From GCA-003244245 sp963712995 (GTDB lineage Bacteria > Actinomycetota > Actinomycetes > Mycobacteriales > Pseudonocardiaceae), in the NCBI GenBank assembly GCA_963712995.1, contig CAVQKH010000008.1, forward strand, positions 1 to 64,000: DNA of 64,000 nucleotides, written 5' to 3'. A program made the position numbers and the translations under genes. Shown one piece after another: positions 51,933-60,596 of this stretch (the stretch's first letter is position 1; each line of letters begins with the position of its first letter). The notes below the pieces were generated by a model. The model had not been told where the DNA came from. It saw only the letters and a program-made list of their open reading frames with translations, and did no database searches.

Positions 51933-54900
51933 GTGCCGGTGCCCGACACAACTCGTACTGCGGTGGAGTCCCATCCCGCCCCGTCAGCGACTCACGAGCT
52001 GAAGCGCACCGGAACCGGGCTGGCAGGCGGCTGGCAGGCGCGAAGCCTGGCCGGGCTGGCAGTGTTGACTCTGCTGGCCGCGATCGGGGTACTGCTGGCC
52101 CCGGTCGTCGCCGACGACCCGGTGGTGAACTGGCCCCCGACCGGTCAGCAACCCCGCTCCACCGTGCTGCCGCTGGTGCCCTACCGACCGTTGAGTCTGG
52201 AGGCGCGGGTCCCGTGCGCCGGGCTGGCCGCGCTGAACCAGCAACCAGGCGGCGGCGACGCGCTTCGGACCTTGCCGGCCAGCGCCGGCAAGACGGGCAC
52301 GATCAGCCAGGGCCTGCTCGTCACGGTGCGCCGTGGCGTCGTCGAGGTCAGCGCATCCGGCCGGTCGCTGGTGCGTGAGGTGCTGCCCGCGCCGGAGTGC
52401 AGCTACCGGGTACTGGCCGATGCCAGTGGGGTACGGGTGCTGCGAGACGGGGTCCTGCGGGGCAAGGAGGTGCGGGGTGAGGGGGTGCAGGTTCCGCAGG
52501 TCAGCGAGCTGAGCACCGACCTCGAGGGTCGAGCGGCGGCCACCGGCCTGGCGGTGTCGTTGCACCTCGACGCCCGCTACGAGTCGACCCCGACGGTACT
52601 GAAGATCAGTCTGCTGGTGGTCTGCCTCACGGGCCTGCTGGTGCTGCTCGGGTTGACGTGGCGGTGGTGGCGCGGCGACCAGGAGGCACCCATCCGGTAT
52701 CCCAGGCCTCGAGTCGCGGACGCGGTGCTGGTGGTCGTCTCGGGACTGTGGGTGCTGCTGGCCCCGACGAACTTCGACGACTCGTGGTATGCCCTGATGG
52801 CCAGGGGCGCCGAGGCCTCCGGCTCGGTCGGCAACGCGATCTACATGTTCAACGTCTCCGAGACCCCGTTCGTGGCCAGCCAGTACGTCCTGCAGGCGTG
52901 GGGCTCGATCGGTGGTTGGGGGCTGACCTGGCTGCGGCTGGTGCCGCTGGGCTACGGGCTGGTCACCTGGCTGCTGCTACGCGTGGTGCTGGTCACCGGT
53001 TTCGGCCGGGAGCTGGACACCGCCCGGGTTGCCTTCGCGCTGCTGGTGGCCTACCTGCTGTGGTGGCTGCCCTACGGGATGACGCTGCGCCCGGAGCCAC
53101 TGATCGTGCTGCTCGCCGCGGCGACACTGCTGCTGGCCGAACTGGCCCGGCAACGCCACTCGATCGGCGCACTGGCCGCCGCCACCACCACTGCGGCGCT
53201 GGCGATGTCGGTCTCCCCCTCCGGGCTGGTCGCCGCAGCACCCCTGGTGCTTGCGGGGCCGTGGTTGTGGGCCTGGCTGCGCGACCAGGACGCCCTGGCC
53301 CGGCTCGCCGCGGTCCTGGCGCTGGTGACCGCTGCGGGCGCTCCCCTGGTGCTGGTGGGCTGTGCCGACGCCACCCTCGGCGACGTGCTGGAGGCCACCG
53401 CCGTGCACCAGTGGTACTACCAGGCCTTTCCCTGGTACCAGGAACACGTCCACTACCTGACGATTCTCAGCTTCAAGGACTCCGCCCAGTGGGCGCGCCG
53501 GGCTCCTGTCGTGCTCACCGTCGCGGTGCTCGCGCTGGTGGCGCTGGGCAGTATCCGGCGGCCAGGTTTGCGCCGGCACACCGTTGATCCGCTGCATCGC
53601 CTGCTGGTGAGCAGTGCGGTCTGCTCGGCACTGGCCCTGGCACTACTGGCGCCGACGCCCACCAAGTTCGTCAACCACTTCGGGGCGGCGGCCGCCGCAC
53701 CCACGTTGCTCCTCGCGGCAGCCCTGCTGCGCTCCCCACTGCCGTGGCCAGCTCTCCGGTGGCGCAACCGCCGGGCCGACGGCTTCAGGCTGGCCATCGC
53801 GGGGACAATGCTGCTGGTCGGCGCGGTGTCGTGGAGTTTTGCCGGGCCGAACATCTGGCGGCCCTACTCCGACCGGGGCCAACCGTTCGGCAACCACCTC
53901 ACCTTGGCCGAGGACCGCGTCGACCTGGTGAGTGTGCGGCCCAAACTCGGGCCGGTGCAGCTGGCCAACCCGCTGCTCTGGGTGCTGGTCGCGCTGGCGG
54001 CGGCCTGGGGGGTGGCCTGGTGGCGTCGCCGCGGCCGGGACGCCGACATCAACCCCGATCGGGCGGTGTTGCTGACCGGGTCGAGCGCGATCGTGGTGAT
54101 GACCCTCGTCGTGTTCGTATGGGCGCCGCTGCGCCAGTATCCCGGCTGGTCAGTTGCCCTCTCCGCACTCCGCTCCACAGAGGGCCAGCCGTGCGCGCTG
54201 CGCGATTATGCCCAGGTCCTGCTCGACAGCCCGACCCAACCGGTGCCCACCGGTTCGGCGTCGCGTTATGGATCCTTCGCCGCGACGGGCCGGACCTCGC
54301 TGGTGCCACCTCCGGTGCCGGGCACGCTGGTCTGGCAGGACGGCGCCACCACCGAGGTCGGCAGCGACGTCACAGGCGACCCGGGCACCGGCTCGCTGAC
54401 CAAACCAGGGGGGCTGCTCGTGACACCCTGGTTCACCCTGCCCACCCACGGCGGTTCCGTCCTGCTGGTCCCGGTGCTCGGTGCCCGGGCGGGCCAGCGA
54501 CTGAAGATGGAATACGCCACCGCCACGGGACCCGACCCGCACCCGTTGGGCAGCGTGACGCTGTCGGTGGACCGGACCACGCCGGATACCGAATGGCAGC
54601 AGGCGGCCGTCGCGCTCGAGAAGCTGGGCACCGCGCGACCCTCGAGCGTGCGCCTGGTGGTCCACGAGCGGGTGAGTAGCGCTGATAACCGGTTCGCGGT
54701 GGGCCAGCCGCGGCTGGCCGGGTGGCACCCGCTGACGGCGTTGACCGCCGCCGCTCCGGTGTACGTCGACCAGCTCACCGCAACCCTGCTGCCCTGCCTG
54801 GACCAGGTCGGCGTCGAGCACGGCATCGCCCGTGCCCCGCAGGTGCTGGTCCTGAGCGACGAGGGGTTCGGCCGGGGATTCCTCGACCTGGGGTTCGAAC

Positions 54901-55130
54901 TGCACCGCGGCGGTACCCAGGTGCCGGTGGGCCGATCAGCGACCACCGTGCGGGTACCCACCCGGCTGATGCCCAGCGGAGCACCCTCGCTGCCATGGGG
55001 CCGGGTCGTGCGGGTGGTCTACGACCACCCCGTCGGACTGGTCGACCGGCACGTCGATCAGCAGCGGCGGTCCGGCTGGACGCGGCTCCCCACCCTGGCC
55101 GCCAAGAGCTATCACGGCGATCCTCGATGA
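51933..55130 (+). CDS. Arabinosyltransferase, Emb family (second copy)
   Basis: 1065 aa with the same layout: first helix about 38-58 followed by VVADDPVVNWPPTGQQPRST, catalytic pair in TNFDDSWYALMAR (about residue 280), then QYVLQAWGS and many helices, and the C-terminal soluble domain (LLVTPWFTLPTHGGSVLLVP). The loop sequence DPVVxWPxxGQQPxSTVLPL and FDDSWY are shared with the partial gene at 63026 and differ from the gene at 47874, so two subfamilies are present. Likely transfers arabinofuranose outside the membrane. Confidence 0.9.
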   Translation: MPVPDTTRTAVESHPAPSATHELKRTGTGLAGGWQARSLAGLAVLTLLAAIGVLLAPVVADDPVVNWPPTGQQPRSTVLPLVPYRPLSLEARVPCAGLAALNQQPGGGDALRTLPASAGKTGTISQGLLVTVRRGVVEVSASGRSLVREVLPAPECSYRVLADASGVRVLRDGVLRGKEVRGEGVQVPQVSELSTDLEGRAAATGLAVSLHLDARYESTPTVLKISLLVVCLTGLLVLLGLTWRWWRGDQEAPIRYPRPRVADAVLVVVSGLWVLLAPTNFDDSWYALMARGAEASGSVGNAIYMFNVSETPFVASQYVLQAWGSIGGWGLTWLRLVPLGYGLVTWLLLRVVLVTGFGRELDTARVAFALLVAYLLWWLPYGMTLRPEPLIVLLAAATLLLAELARQRHSIGALAAATTTAALAMSVSPSGLVAAAPLVLAGPWLWAWLRDQDALARLAAVLALVTAAGAPLVLVGCADATLGDVLEATAVHQWYYQAFPWYQEHVHYLTILSFKDSAQWARRAPVVLTVAVLALVALGSIRRPGLRRHTVDPLHRLLVSSAVCSALALALLAPTPTKFVNHFGAAAAAPTLLLAAALLRSPLPWPALRWRNRRADGFRLAIAGTMLLVGAVSWSFAGPNIWRPYSDRGQPFGNHLTLAEDRVDLVSVRPKLGPVQLANPLLWVLVALAAAWGVAWWRRRGRDADINPDRAVLLTGSSAIVVMTLVVFVWAPLRQYPGWSVALSALRSTEGQPCALRDYAQVLLDSPTQPVPTGSASRYGSFAATGRTSLVPPPVPGTLVWQDGATTEVGSDVTGDPGTGSLTKPGGLLVTPWFTLPTHGGSVLLVPVLGARAGQRLKMEYATATGPDPHPLGSVTLSVDRTTPDTEWQQAAVALEKLGTARPSSVRLVVHERVSSADNRFAVGQPRLAGWHPLTALTAAAPVYVDQLTATLLPCLDQVGVEHGIARAPQVLVLSDEGFGRGFLDLGFELHRGGTQVPVGRSATTVRVPTRLMPSGAPSLPWGRVVRVVYDHPVGLVDRHVDQQRRSGWTRLPTLAAKSYHGDPR

Positions 55131-55178
55131 CGTGGACGAGGTAACTGTCACATGTATCGAGGAAGTGACGTGTAACCT

Positions 55179-55460
55179 GGCTTTGTTGCTTTGGTGGGTA
55201 GGGTGCATGGGTCACCGCCAGGCTTACCCGGATCAGATGGCGAGTGCGAGTTCGGCGAAGGCAGTCGTGAGCCGATACCGGGAATCAACGTCGGTAGCAA
55301 GTTCGTAGTGACCGCGGCGCAGGTTCTGGATGAAGGCGTGCCCCGCACTGATTACCTGAGCAGAGCGGAACCGGTTCAGGCCGCGCATGGGCCGCAGCCG
55401 GGCCTTCAGTTTGCCGTGATCAGCTTCAATCACATTATTCGCATACTGCTCGAAGACATG
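55179..55460 (-). mobile_element. IS6-family element fragment (3' part) joined to rho
   Basis: GGCTTTGTTGC at 55179 matches the IS6 end. The minus strand encodes VFEQYANNVIEADHGKLKAR, LRPMRGLNRFRSAQVISAGH, and AFIQNLRRGHYELA, the last 75 or so residues of the transposase, ending at TGA 55233. The first two-thirds are missing. The break lies at about 55460 inside the last codons of rho, so a deletion or recombination joined the two. Confidence 0.8.
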
Positions 55461-56629
55461 GTCCTGGTGAGCTGGGTGAGGAACTCGGTGTTGGTGTGGG
55501 TTTTGCGGAGGCTGTCGAGGAGCATGTCGATGGCCTGTTGGTTGTCCCGGCCGTCGAGGGCCTGGCGCAGGGCGCGGGTGGCCGCCATTTCCTCGCCGGT
55601 CAGCAGTAGTTCCTCCTTGCGTGTGCTGGACTGGCTTATGTCGATGGCGGGGTAGATGCGTTTGCTCGCGATTTTGCGGTCTAGCCTGAGTTCGGCGTTG
55701 CTGGTTCCCTTGTATTCCTCGAAGATCAGCGTGTCGCCGACCGAGCCGGTCTCCACCAGCGCCGTGGCGAATACGGTCAATGAACCGCCATTCTCGATAT
55801 TGCGGGCCGCGCCGAGGAACCGTTTCGGCGGCACGAGGGCGGTGGAGTCCACGCCACCGGACAGGATCCGTCCGGACGCTGGAGCGGCCAGGTTGTAGGC
55901 GCGGCCCAGCCGGGTCAGCGAGTCCAGCATCACCACCACGTCCCGTCCCACCTCGACCAGGCGCTTGGCGCGTTCGATGGCCAGCTCGGCGAGCGCGGTG
56001 TGCTCGTGGGGTGGGTGGTCGAACGTGGCGGCGATGACCTCGCCGGGCACGGCGCGTGCCAGGTCGGTGACTTCCTCCGGGCGTTCGCCGACAAGGACGA
56101 GCATGAGGTGGCATTCCGGGTGGTTCTTGGCTATCCCGTGCGCGATTGCCTGCAGCACGGAGGTTTTCCCGGCCTTCGGCGGTGCGACGATCAAGGCCCG
56201 CTGTCCCTTGCCGACCGGCATGAGGAGATCGACCACCCGCGTGGTCAGGGCGTGCGGTTCGGTCTCCAGCCGCATCCGTTCGTTCGGGTAAAGCGGGACC
56301 AGCTCGGAGAACGCAGCTCGGGACATGGCGTGGCGCGGATGCTGCCCGTTGATGGCGTCGATGTGGACGAGGGGCGCGAATTTCTCGCCCCTGCCGGCGG
56401 GGCGGGCCCTGCCGGTGACCGTGTCGCCGCGGCGTAGCCCGTGTTCGCGGACCAGCCCCAGCGGGACAGGGGCGTCGCGCGGCCCGGGCAGATAGCCGTC
56501 GGTGCGAACGAAGGCGCGGCTGTCCACGATGTCAAGGATCCCGGTGACCGACCGTGGGGAACCCCCCTCGCGCGACTCATGGGCCCTGCTGTTGTCGGCA
56601 GGCTGGCTGGGGAAATCGTTGTCATACAT
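55430..56629 (-). CDS. rho: Rho-like termination factor, short paralogue with altered 3' end
   Basis: 399 aa, ATG 56629 after AGGAAAG. Cold-shock-type RNA-binding part (about 28-100: GILDIVDSRAFVRTDGYLPG), Walker A APPKAGKTSVLQ, ERPEEVTD, Walker B VVVMLDSLTRLGRAYN, R/Q-loop region ILSGGVDSTALVPPKRFLGA, and KEELLLTGEE. It lacks the long Arg/Asp/Asn-rich insertion of the usual actinobacterial Rho, so it is likely a second copy. The residue before the catalytic Glu is Gly (VGERPEE), where Asp is usual. The last eight residues (SSSSMRIM-type tail) come from IS6 DNA, with the stop inside it. Confidence 0.85.
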   Translation of the reverse strand: MYDNDFPSQPADNSRAHESREGGSPRSVTGILDIVDSRAFVRTDGYLPGPRDAPVPLGLVREHGLRRGDTVTGRARPAGRGEKFAPLVHIDAINGQHPRHAMSRAAFSELVPLYPNERMRLETEPHALTTRVVDLLMPVGKGQRALIVAPPKAGKTSVLQAIAHGIAKNHPECHLMLVLVGERPEEVTDLARAVPGEVIAATFDHPPHEHTALAELAIERAKRLVEVGRDVVVMLDSLTRLGRAYNLAAPASGRILSGGVDSTALVPPKRFLGAARNIENGGSLTVFATALVETGSVGDTLIFEEYKGTSNAELRLDRKIASKRIYPAIDISQSSTRKEELLLTGEEMAATRALRQALDGRDNQQAIDMLLDSLRKTHTNTEFLTQLTRTMSSSSMRIM

Positions 56630-56776
56630 AGAGATTTCTTTCCTGGACTATTGATCATGGGGGTGCGGTGACTGGGCCGGGACACGCCGGCGCACGCCGC
56701 AGAGGGGATCCCGTTCGCGCCAGGAACGGCTTCACCACGAAAGCCACGTCTAGCGGAAGGAAGGGGAGCCTGAGAA

Positions 56777-56830
56777 CTCTTGTGGGGGAACGTCGTCTGC
56801 CTGCATCCACAAGAGCTGCATCCACAAGAG
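56777..56830 (-). promoter_or_regulatory. rho leader with competing hairpins
   Basis: On the plus strand CTCTTGTGG (56777-56785) is complementary to CCACAAGAG at 56807-56815 and again at 56822-56830; the latter two are parts of a 15-bp tandem repeat CTGCATCCACAAGAG. In the rho mRNA leader, one downstream segment could pair with either of two upstream segments, giving mutually exclusive 9-bp stems about 150 nt before the start. This suggests attenuation-like or autogenous control; the role is inferred. Confidence 0.45.
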
Positions 56831-56889
56831 GGAGACGCCACTAAGGCTACCCACTCGATGATCGGCGCGCAACAGCGTTCCCAACCGGC

Positions 56890-57129
56890 CTAGTTGACAT
56901 GCCTAGGAGCGTGATGTGACTGGGCAACGGGCGCGCACAGGGCATGCTGCCCTGCGGTTTGACCCGGATCGCGGCTGAACACATCCGCCTCCCTGATGAA
57001 GCGGTCCTGCGGCATCACCGCGTCACCGAACGGCGTCGCCACCCGCTCGCCGTGCGCGCGACACAACGCTTGGTACAGCCTGCGCGCTTGAGCCGCGCGA
57101 ATGACCTGCCGTAGCACGCCAGTCCCCAA
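56890..57129 (-). CDS. Possible 79-aa protein fragment
   Basis: The frame reads VLRQVIRAAQARRLYQALCR, AHGERVATPFGDAVMPQDRF and looks like a folded helical segment, but there is no SD, no recognised family, and the end is abrupt. It may be a fragment of a larger gene, given the orphan FN3 piece next to it. Low confidence. Confidence 0.25.
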   Translation of the reverse strand: MGTGVLRQVIRAAQARRLYQALCRAHGERVATPFGDAVMPQDRFIREADVFSRDPGQTAGQHALCAPVAQSHHAPRHVN

Positions 57130-57209
57130 CGCGCGTGGGAAACGCGGAAACCCCGCTGAGGTCCTTCCTCGATTGTGATGCTGGGTAGGCCGACCGTGAG
57201 GGAGGTTGA

Positions 57210-57425
57210 ATTCCTCAGCGGGACAGGAACCCGGTCGGCGGCGCCGCGTCGTACCAGATCTGGCGCAGCCCGCTGGCCGGTGGTGGCTACCAGTTGATCG
57301 GCACCACGACTGACACAGCGTTCCTCGACAGGCCGGACCGTGCTGAGCTTGCCTACCACTACACCGTCAAGGCAGTGGACCGGCAGGGCAATCTCGGTGC
57401 CGCCTCCGCGGACGCGGCGCCGTAG
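57210..57425 (+). pseudogene. Orphan fibronectin type III C-terminus
   Basis: The frame reads NPVGGAASYQIWRSPLAGGG, YQLIGTTTDTAFLD, ELAYHYTVKAVDRQGNLGAA, then a stop. This is an FN3 domain like those ending secreted actinobacterial hydrolases. The upstream part and any signal peptide are missing, so it is a truncated leftover just before the sugar-import operon. Confidence 0.55.
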
Positions 57426-57447
57426 CGCCGCAGTCGTCGAAGCTCTA

Positions 57448-57473
57448 TTGACTTCATCTGAGCCCTGTATAGT
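57448..57473 (+). promoter_or_regulatory. Promoter of the lpqY-sugABC operon
   Basis: TTGACT (57448-57453) and an extended TGTATAGT with TATAGT at 57468-57473, 14 bp apart, precede ATG 57482 by eight bases. The leader would be a few bases or absent. Confidence 0.5.
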
Positions 57474-57481
57474 CTTCAGCT

Positions 57482-58816
57482 ATGCCGGTGAGTGCCTGCG
57501 GGTGGCGAGGGATCGCGACGGTCGCGATGGGAGTGGTGCTGTGTGCAGCGGTCCTGGTGGGCTGCGGTTCCGGCACGACCGGGCAGATCGTGCTGCACTT
57601 CGACACCGGCGCCGAGGGCGCGGATTCGTCCCGGGCCGCAGCGGCGGAGTGCAGCCGGGCTTCCGGCGGCCGGTACCTGATCGAGCAGCGGACCGTGCCG
57701 GGCGGGGCCACCGATAGTCAGCGACTGACTCTGGTACGCCGGCTGGCCGCGCACGATCCCAGCCTGGACGTCATGGAACTCGATGTCATCTGGACAGCGG
57801 AGTTCGCCGAGGCAGGGTGGCTCCTGCCCTACCCGAGCGAGGTGGCCCGCCGCATCGAGCAAGGGACCCTCGCGGTCCCAGTGGAGACGGGGACATATCA
57901 CGGGAAGTTGTACGCCGCGCCACTGGCCACCCAGACGCAGCTGCTCTGGTACCGCAAGGACCTGGTGCCCAGTCCACCCCAGACCTGGGACGAAATGATC
58001 CAGATGGCGGGAGAGCTGGCGGCAAGGGATCTGCCGCACTACATCGAGGTGCAGGGCGCCCGGTATGAGGGCTTGACAGTGTGGTTCAACACGCTGCTCA
58101 CCAGTAGCGGCGGCTCGATCCTCGGGGAGAACGGGGAGGTGCAGGTGGCCCGGGGCAATGCCGCCCGGCAGGCACTGGGCGTCATGGCACGGCTGGCCAC
58201 TTCTCCGGCTGCGGACCCATCACTGTCAGTGAGCCAGGAGGACGACGGCCGGTTGGCGATGGAAGCAGGTAAAGCGGCGTTCGAGGTCAACTACCCGTTC
58301 GTCTACGCCACCATGCACGCCCAAGGTGCGGGCGGCACCTTCATTGACGAGTTGGGACGGCCGACCCGCCAGGACACCGGTCGCCGGATCAAGGACGTGT
58401 TCGGCTGGGCCCCCTACCCCTCGGTGGTGGCGGGCAAGCCCGCAAGCGTGACGATCGGGGGCATCAACCTGGGTGTGAGCACCACCTCACGGCATCCGGC
58501 CGAGGCGTTCGAGGCGGCGCAGTGCCTGCGCAACCGGGATAACCAGCTGCGTGGCGCGATAGCCGTACAACGGCCGCCCACGCTCACCGCACTGTATGAC
58601 GACCCGGAATTCCAGCAAGAATATCCAACATGGGAGGCGGTCCGGGATTCGCTGAACCACGCCAGTAAGCGCCCGCAGACACCGGCCTACAAGAGCCTGT
58701 CCATCGTGATCTCCGGCCTGCTCAACCCCGCAGCGGGAATCGATCCGGACACCGTGGTGTGTCAGCTGGCCGACCAGGCCGCTAAGTCCGTCACCTCGCA
58801 GGTCTTGGTGCCATGA
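57482..58816 (+). CDS. lpqY: Trehalose ABC importer, substrate-binding lipoprotein LpqY
   Basis: 444 aa. Signal peptide with lipobox ending LVGC, then an extracellular solute-binding protein fold (DVMELDVIWTAEFAEAGWLL, YAAPLATQTQLLWYRKDLV, TWDEMIQMA, GKAAFEVNYPFVYATMHAQG). LpqY of mycobacteria (Rv1235) binds trehalose released during mycolate transfer. Gene order lpqY-sugA-sugB-sugC is identical. Overlaps sugA by ATGA. Substrate is inferred from homology and order; related di- or oligosaccharides cannot be excluded. Confidence 0.88.
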   Translation: MPVSACGWRGIATVAMGVVLCAAVLVGCGSGTTGQIVLHFDTGAEGADSSRAAAAECSRASGGRYLIEQRTVPGGATDSQRLTLVRRLAAHDPSLDVMELDVIWTAEFAEAGWLLPYPSEVARRIEQGTLAVPVETGTYHGKLYAAPLATQTQLLWYRKDLVPSPPQTWDEMIQMAGELAARDLPHYIEVQGARYEGLTVWFNTLLTSSGGSILGENGEVQVARGNAARQALGVMARLATSPAADPSLSVSQEDDGRLAMEAGKAAFEVNYPFVYATMHAQGAGGTFIDELGRPTRQDTGRRIKDVFGWAPYPSVVAGKPASVTIGGINLGVSTTSRHPAEAFEAAQCLRNRDNQLRGAIAVQRPPTLTALYDDPEFQQEYPTWEAVRDSLNHASKRPQTPAYKSLSIVISGLLNPAAGIDPDTVVCQLADQAAKSVTSQVLVP

Positions 58817-59767
58817 CGCTGCCTGCACCATCGGAGGTTCGCGCCGCCGATCCGGCAAGGAGACGCCAGCGGGCGGCCATCTCCGAACAAAGCCCGGTCG
58901 GAACATCGGCTGGCCGCACTGCTCTGCGCGCCGGCGGTGCTGATGATCCTGGCCGTGACCGGCTACCCGATCTGCTATGCCCTCTACCAGTCGCTGGAGC
59001 GATCCGACCTGCGATTTCCCGAACAACGCGGCTTCGTCGGGTTGAGCAACTACGTCGCGGTGCTCAGCTCCGGATACTGGTGGCAGGCGCTGACCGTCAC
59101 TGTGATCATCACAGTGGTCTCGGTGACGATCGAGTTCGTGATCGGTCTGGCGCTGGCGCTGGCGATGTACCGCACGCCGATCGGCAAGGGCCTGGTGCGC
59201 ACCGTGGTGCTGATCCCTTACGGCATCGTGACGGTGGTCGCGTCCTACAGCTGGCAGTTCGCCTGGACGCCGGGCAAGGGCTACCTGGCTGCACTCCTGC
59301 CCGAGGGCGTGGCGCCGCTGGCCGATCAGGTCAGCGCCATCGCGGTGATCATCTTGGTTGAGGTGTGGAAGACGACGCCGTTCATGGCGCTGCTGCTGCT
59401 CGCGGGTCTCGTGCTGGTACCCGATGATCTGCTCAAGGCCGCCGCGATGGACGGAGCCGGGCCCTGGCAGCGGCTGACCAGGGTGATCCTGCCGATGATG
59501 AGGCCGACGATCCTGGTGGCGCTGTTGTTTCGCACCGTGGATGCGTTCCGGGTGTTCGACTCCATCTACATCCTGACGCAGGGCTCCAACGGGACGGGAT
59601 CGGTGTCGATGCTCGGCTACGACAACCTGTTCATCGGGCTCAACCTCGGCATCGGCTCGGCCATCAGCGTCCTGATCTTCATCGTCGTGGCGGTGATCGC
59701 GCTGGTGTTCGTCAAACTCTTCGGGGTAACAGCGCAGAGCCTCGAGCCCTTCGGCAGGCAGCGATGA
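58813..59767 (+). CDS. sugA: Trehalose ABC importer permease SugA (N-terminal frameshift)
   Basis: The body from about 58905 encodes AALLCAPAVLMILAVTGYPI, FVGLSNYVAVLSSGYWWQAL, VLIPYGIVTVVASYSWQFAW, EVWKTTPFMALLLLAGL and the EAA-like loop LLKAAAMDGAGPWQRLTRVI, clearly SugA. The coupled ATG 58813 opens the other frame (TLPAPSEVRAADPARRRQRA); a one-base shift between about 58880 and 58905 is needed to join them. The first internal start in the main frame, GTG 58937, would cut helix 1. Sequencing error is the simplest explanation. Six membrane helices are expected. Confidence 0.85.
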
Positions 59768-60594
59768 CCGCCGGGGCAGGCCGCAAGGGCTGGTGGGCCG
59801 TCGCCGACATCGCCGTCTTGATCTACGCTTTGGTCCCGGTGCTGTGGATCGTCAGCCTGTCGTTCAAGCCCCTCAGCTCGATCGATGACGGCCGGTTCAT
59901 CCCGTCGGTGTTCACCTGGTCGAACTACCAGCAGATCCTCCAGCTGGCCCCGTTCGTCAGCGCGTTACGCAACTCGATCGGCATCGTGCTCATCGCAACG
60001 GGACTTTCAGTGGTGATCGGCACGCTGGCGGCCTACGCGATCGTGCGGTTGTCGTTCCCGGGCAAGCGACTGCTGATCGGCGGCATACTGCTGATCGCGA
60101 TATTCCCGCAGATCTCACTCGTCTCACCATTGTTCGACATCGAGCGCACGGTTGGCCTGTTCGACACCTGGCCAGGGTTGATCCTGCCCTACATCACCTT
60201 CTCACTGCCCCTGGCGATCTACGCTCTGTCGGCGTTCTTCCGGGAGATTCCCTGGGAGTTGGAGAAGGCGGCCCAGATGGACGGCGCGACACCGTTCGAG
60301 GCTTTTCGCAGCGTGATCGTCCCGCTGGCCGCGCCCGGAGTGTTCACCACCACGATCCTGGTGTTCATCTTCTGCTGGAACGACTTCCTGTTCGCGGTCT
60401 CGCTCACCGCCACGGACGCGTCGCAGACCACCACGGTGGCGATCGCCAACTTCACCGGTGCCTCGGAGTTCACCGAGCCCACCGGGTCCATCTCAGCGGC
60501 CGCCGTACTGCTCACCATTCCGATCGTCCTGCTCGTACTGTTCTTCCAACGACGGATCGTCGCCGGCCTGACCGCCGGCGCGGTGAAGGGGTAG
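59764..60594 (+). CDS. sugB: Trehalose ABC importer permease SugB
   Basis: 276 aa, six membrane helices, first DIAVLIYALVPVLWIVSLSF. EAA motif ELEKAAQMDGATPFEAFRSV followed by IVPLAAPGVFTTTIL. Overlaps sugA by ATGA, spaced 2 bp from sugC. MalG-type inner-membrane subunit that contacts SugC. Confidence 0.92.
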   Translation: MTAGAGRKGWWAVADIAVLIYALVPVLWIVSLSFKPLSSIDDGRFIPSVFTWSNYQQILQLAPFVSALRNSIGIVLIATGLSVVIGTLAAYAIVRLSFPGKRLLIGGILLIAIFPQISLVSPLFDIERTVGLFDTWPGLILPYITFSLPLAIYALSAFFREIPWELEKAAQMDGATPFEAFRSVIVPLAAPGVFTTTILVFIFCWNDFLFAVSLTATDASQTTTVAIANFTGASEFTEPTGSISAAAVLLTIPIVLLVLFFQRRIVAGLTAGAVKG

Positions 60595-60596
60595 CG

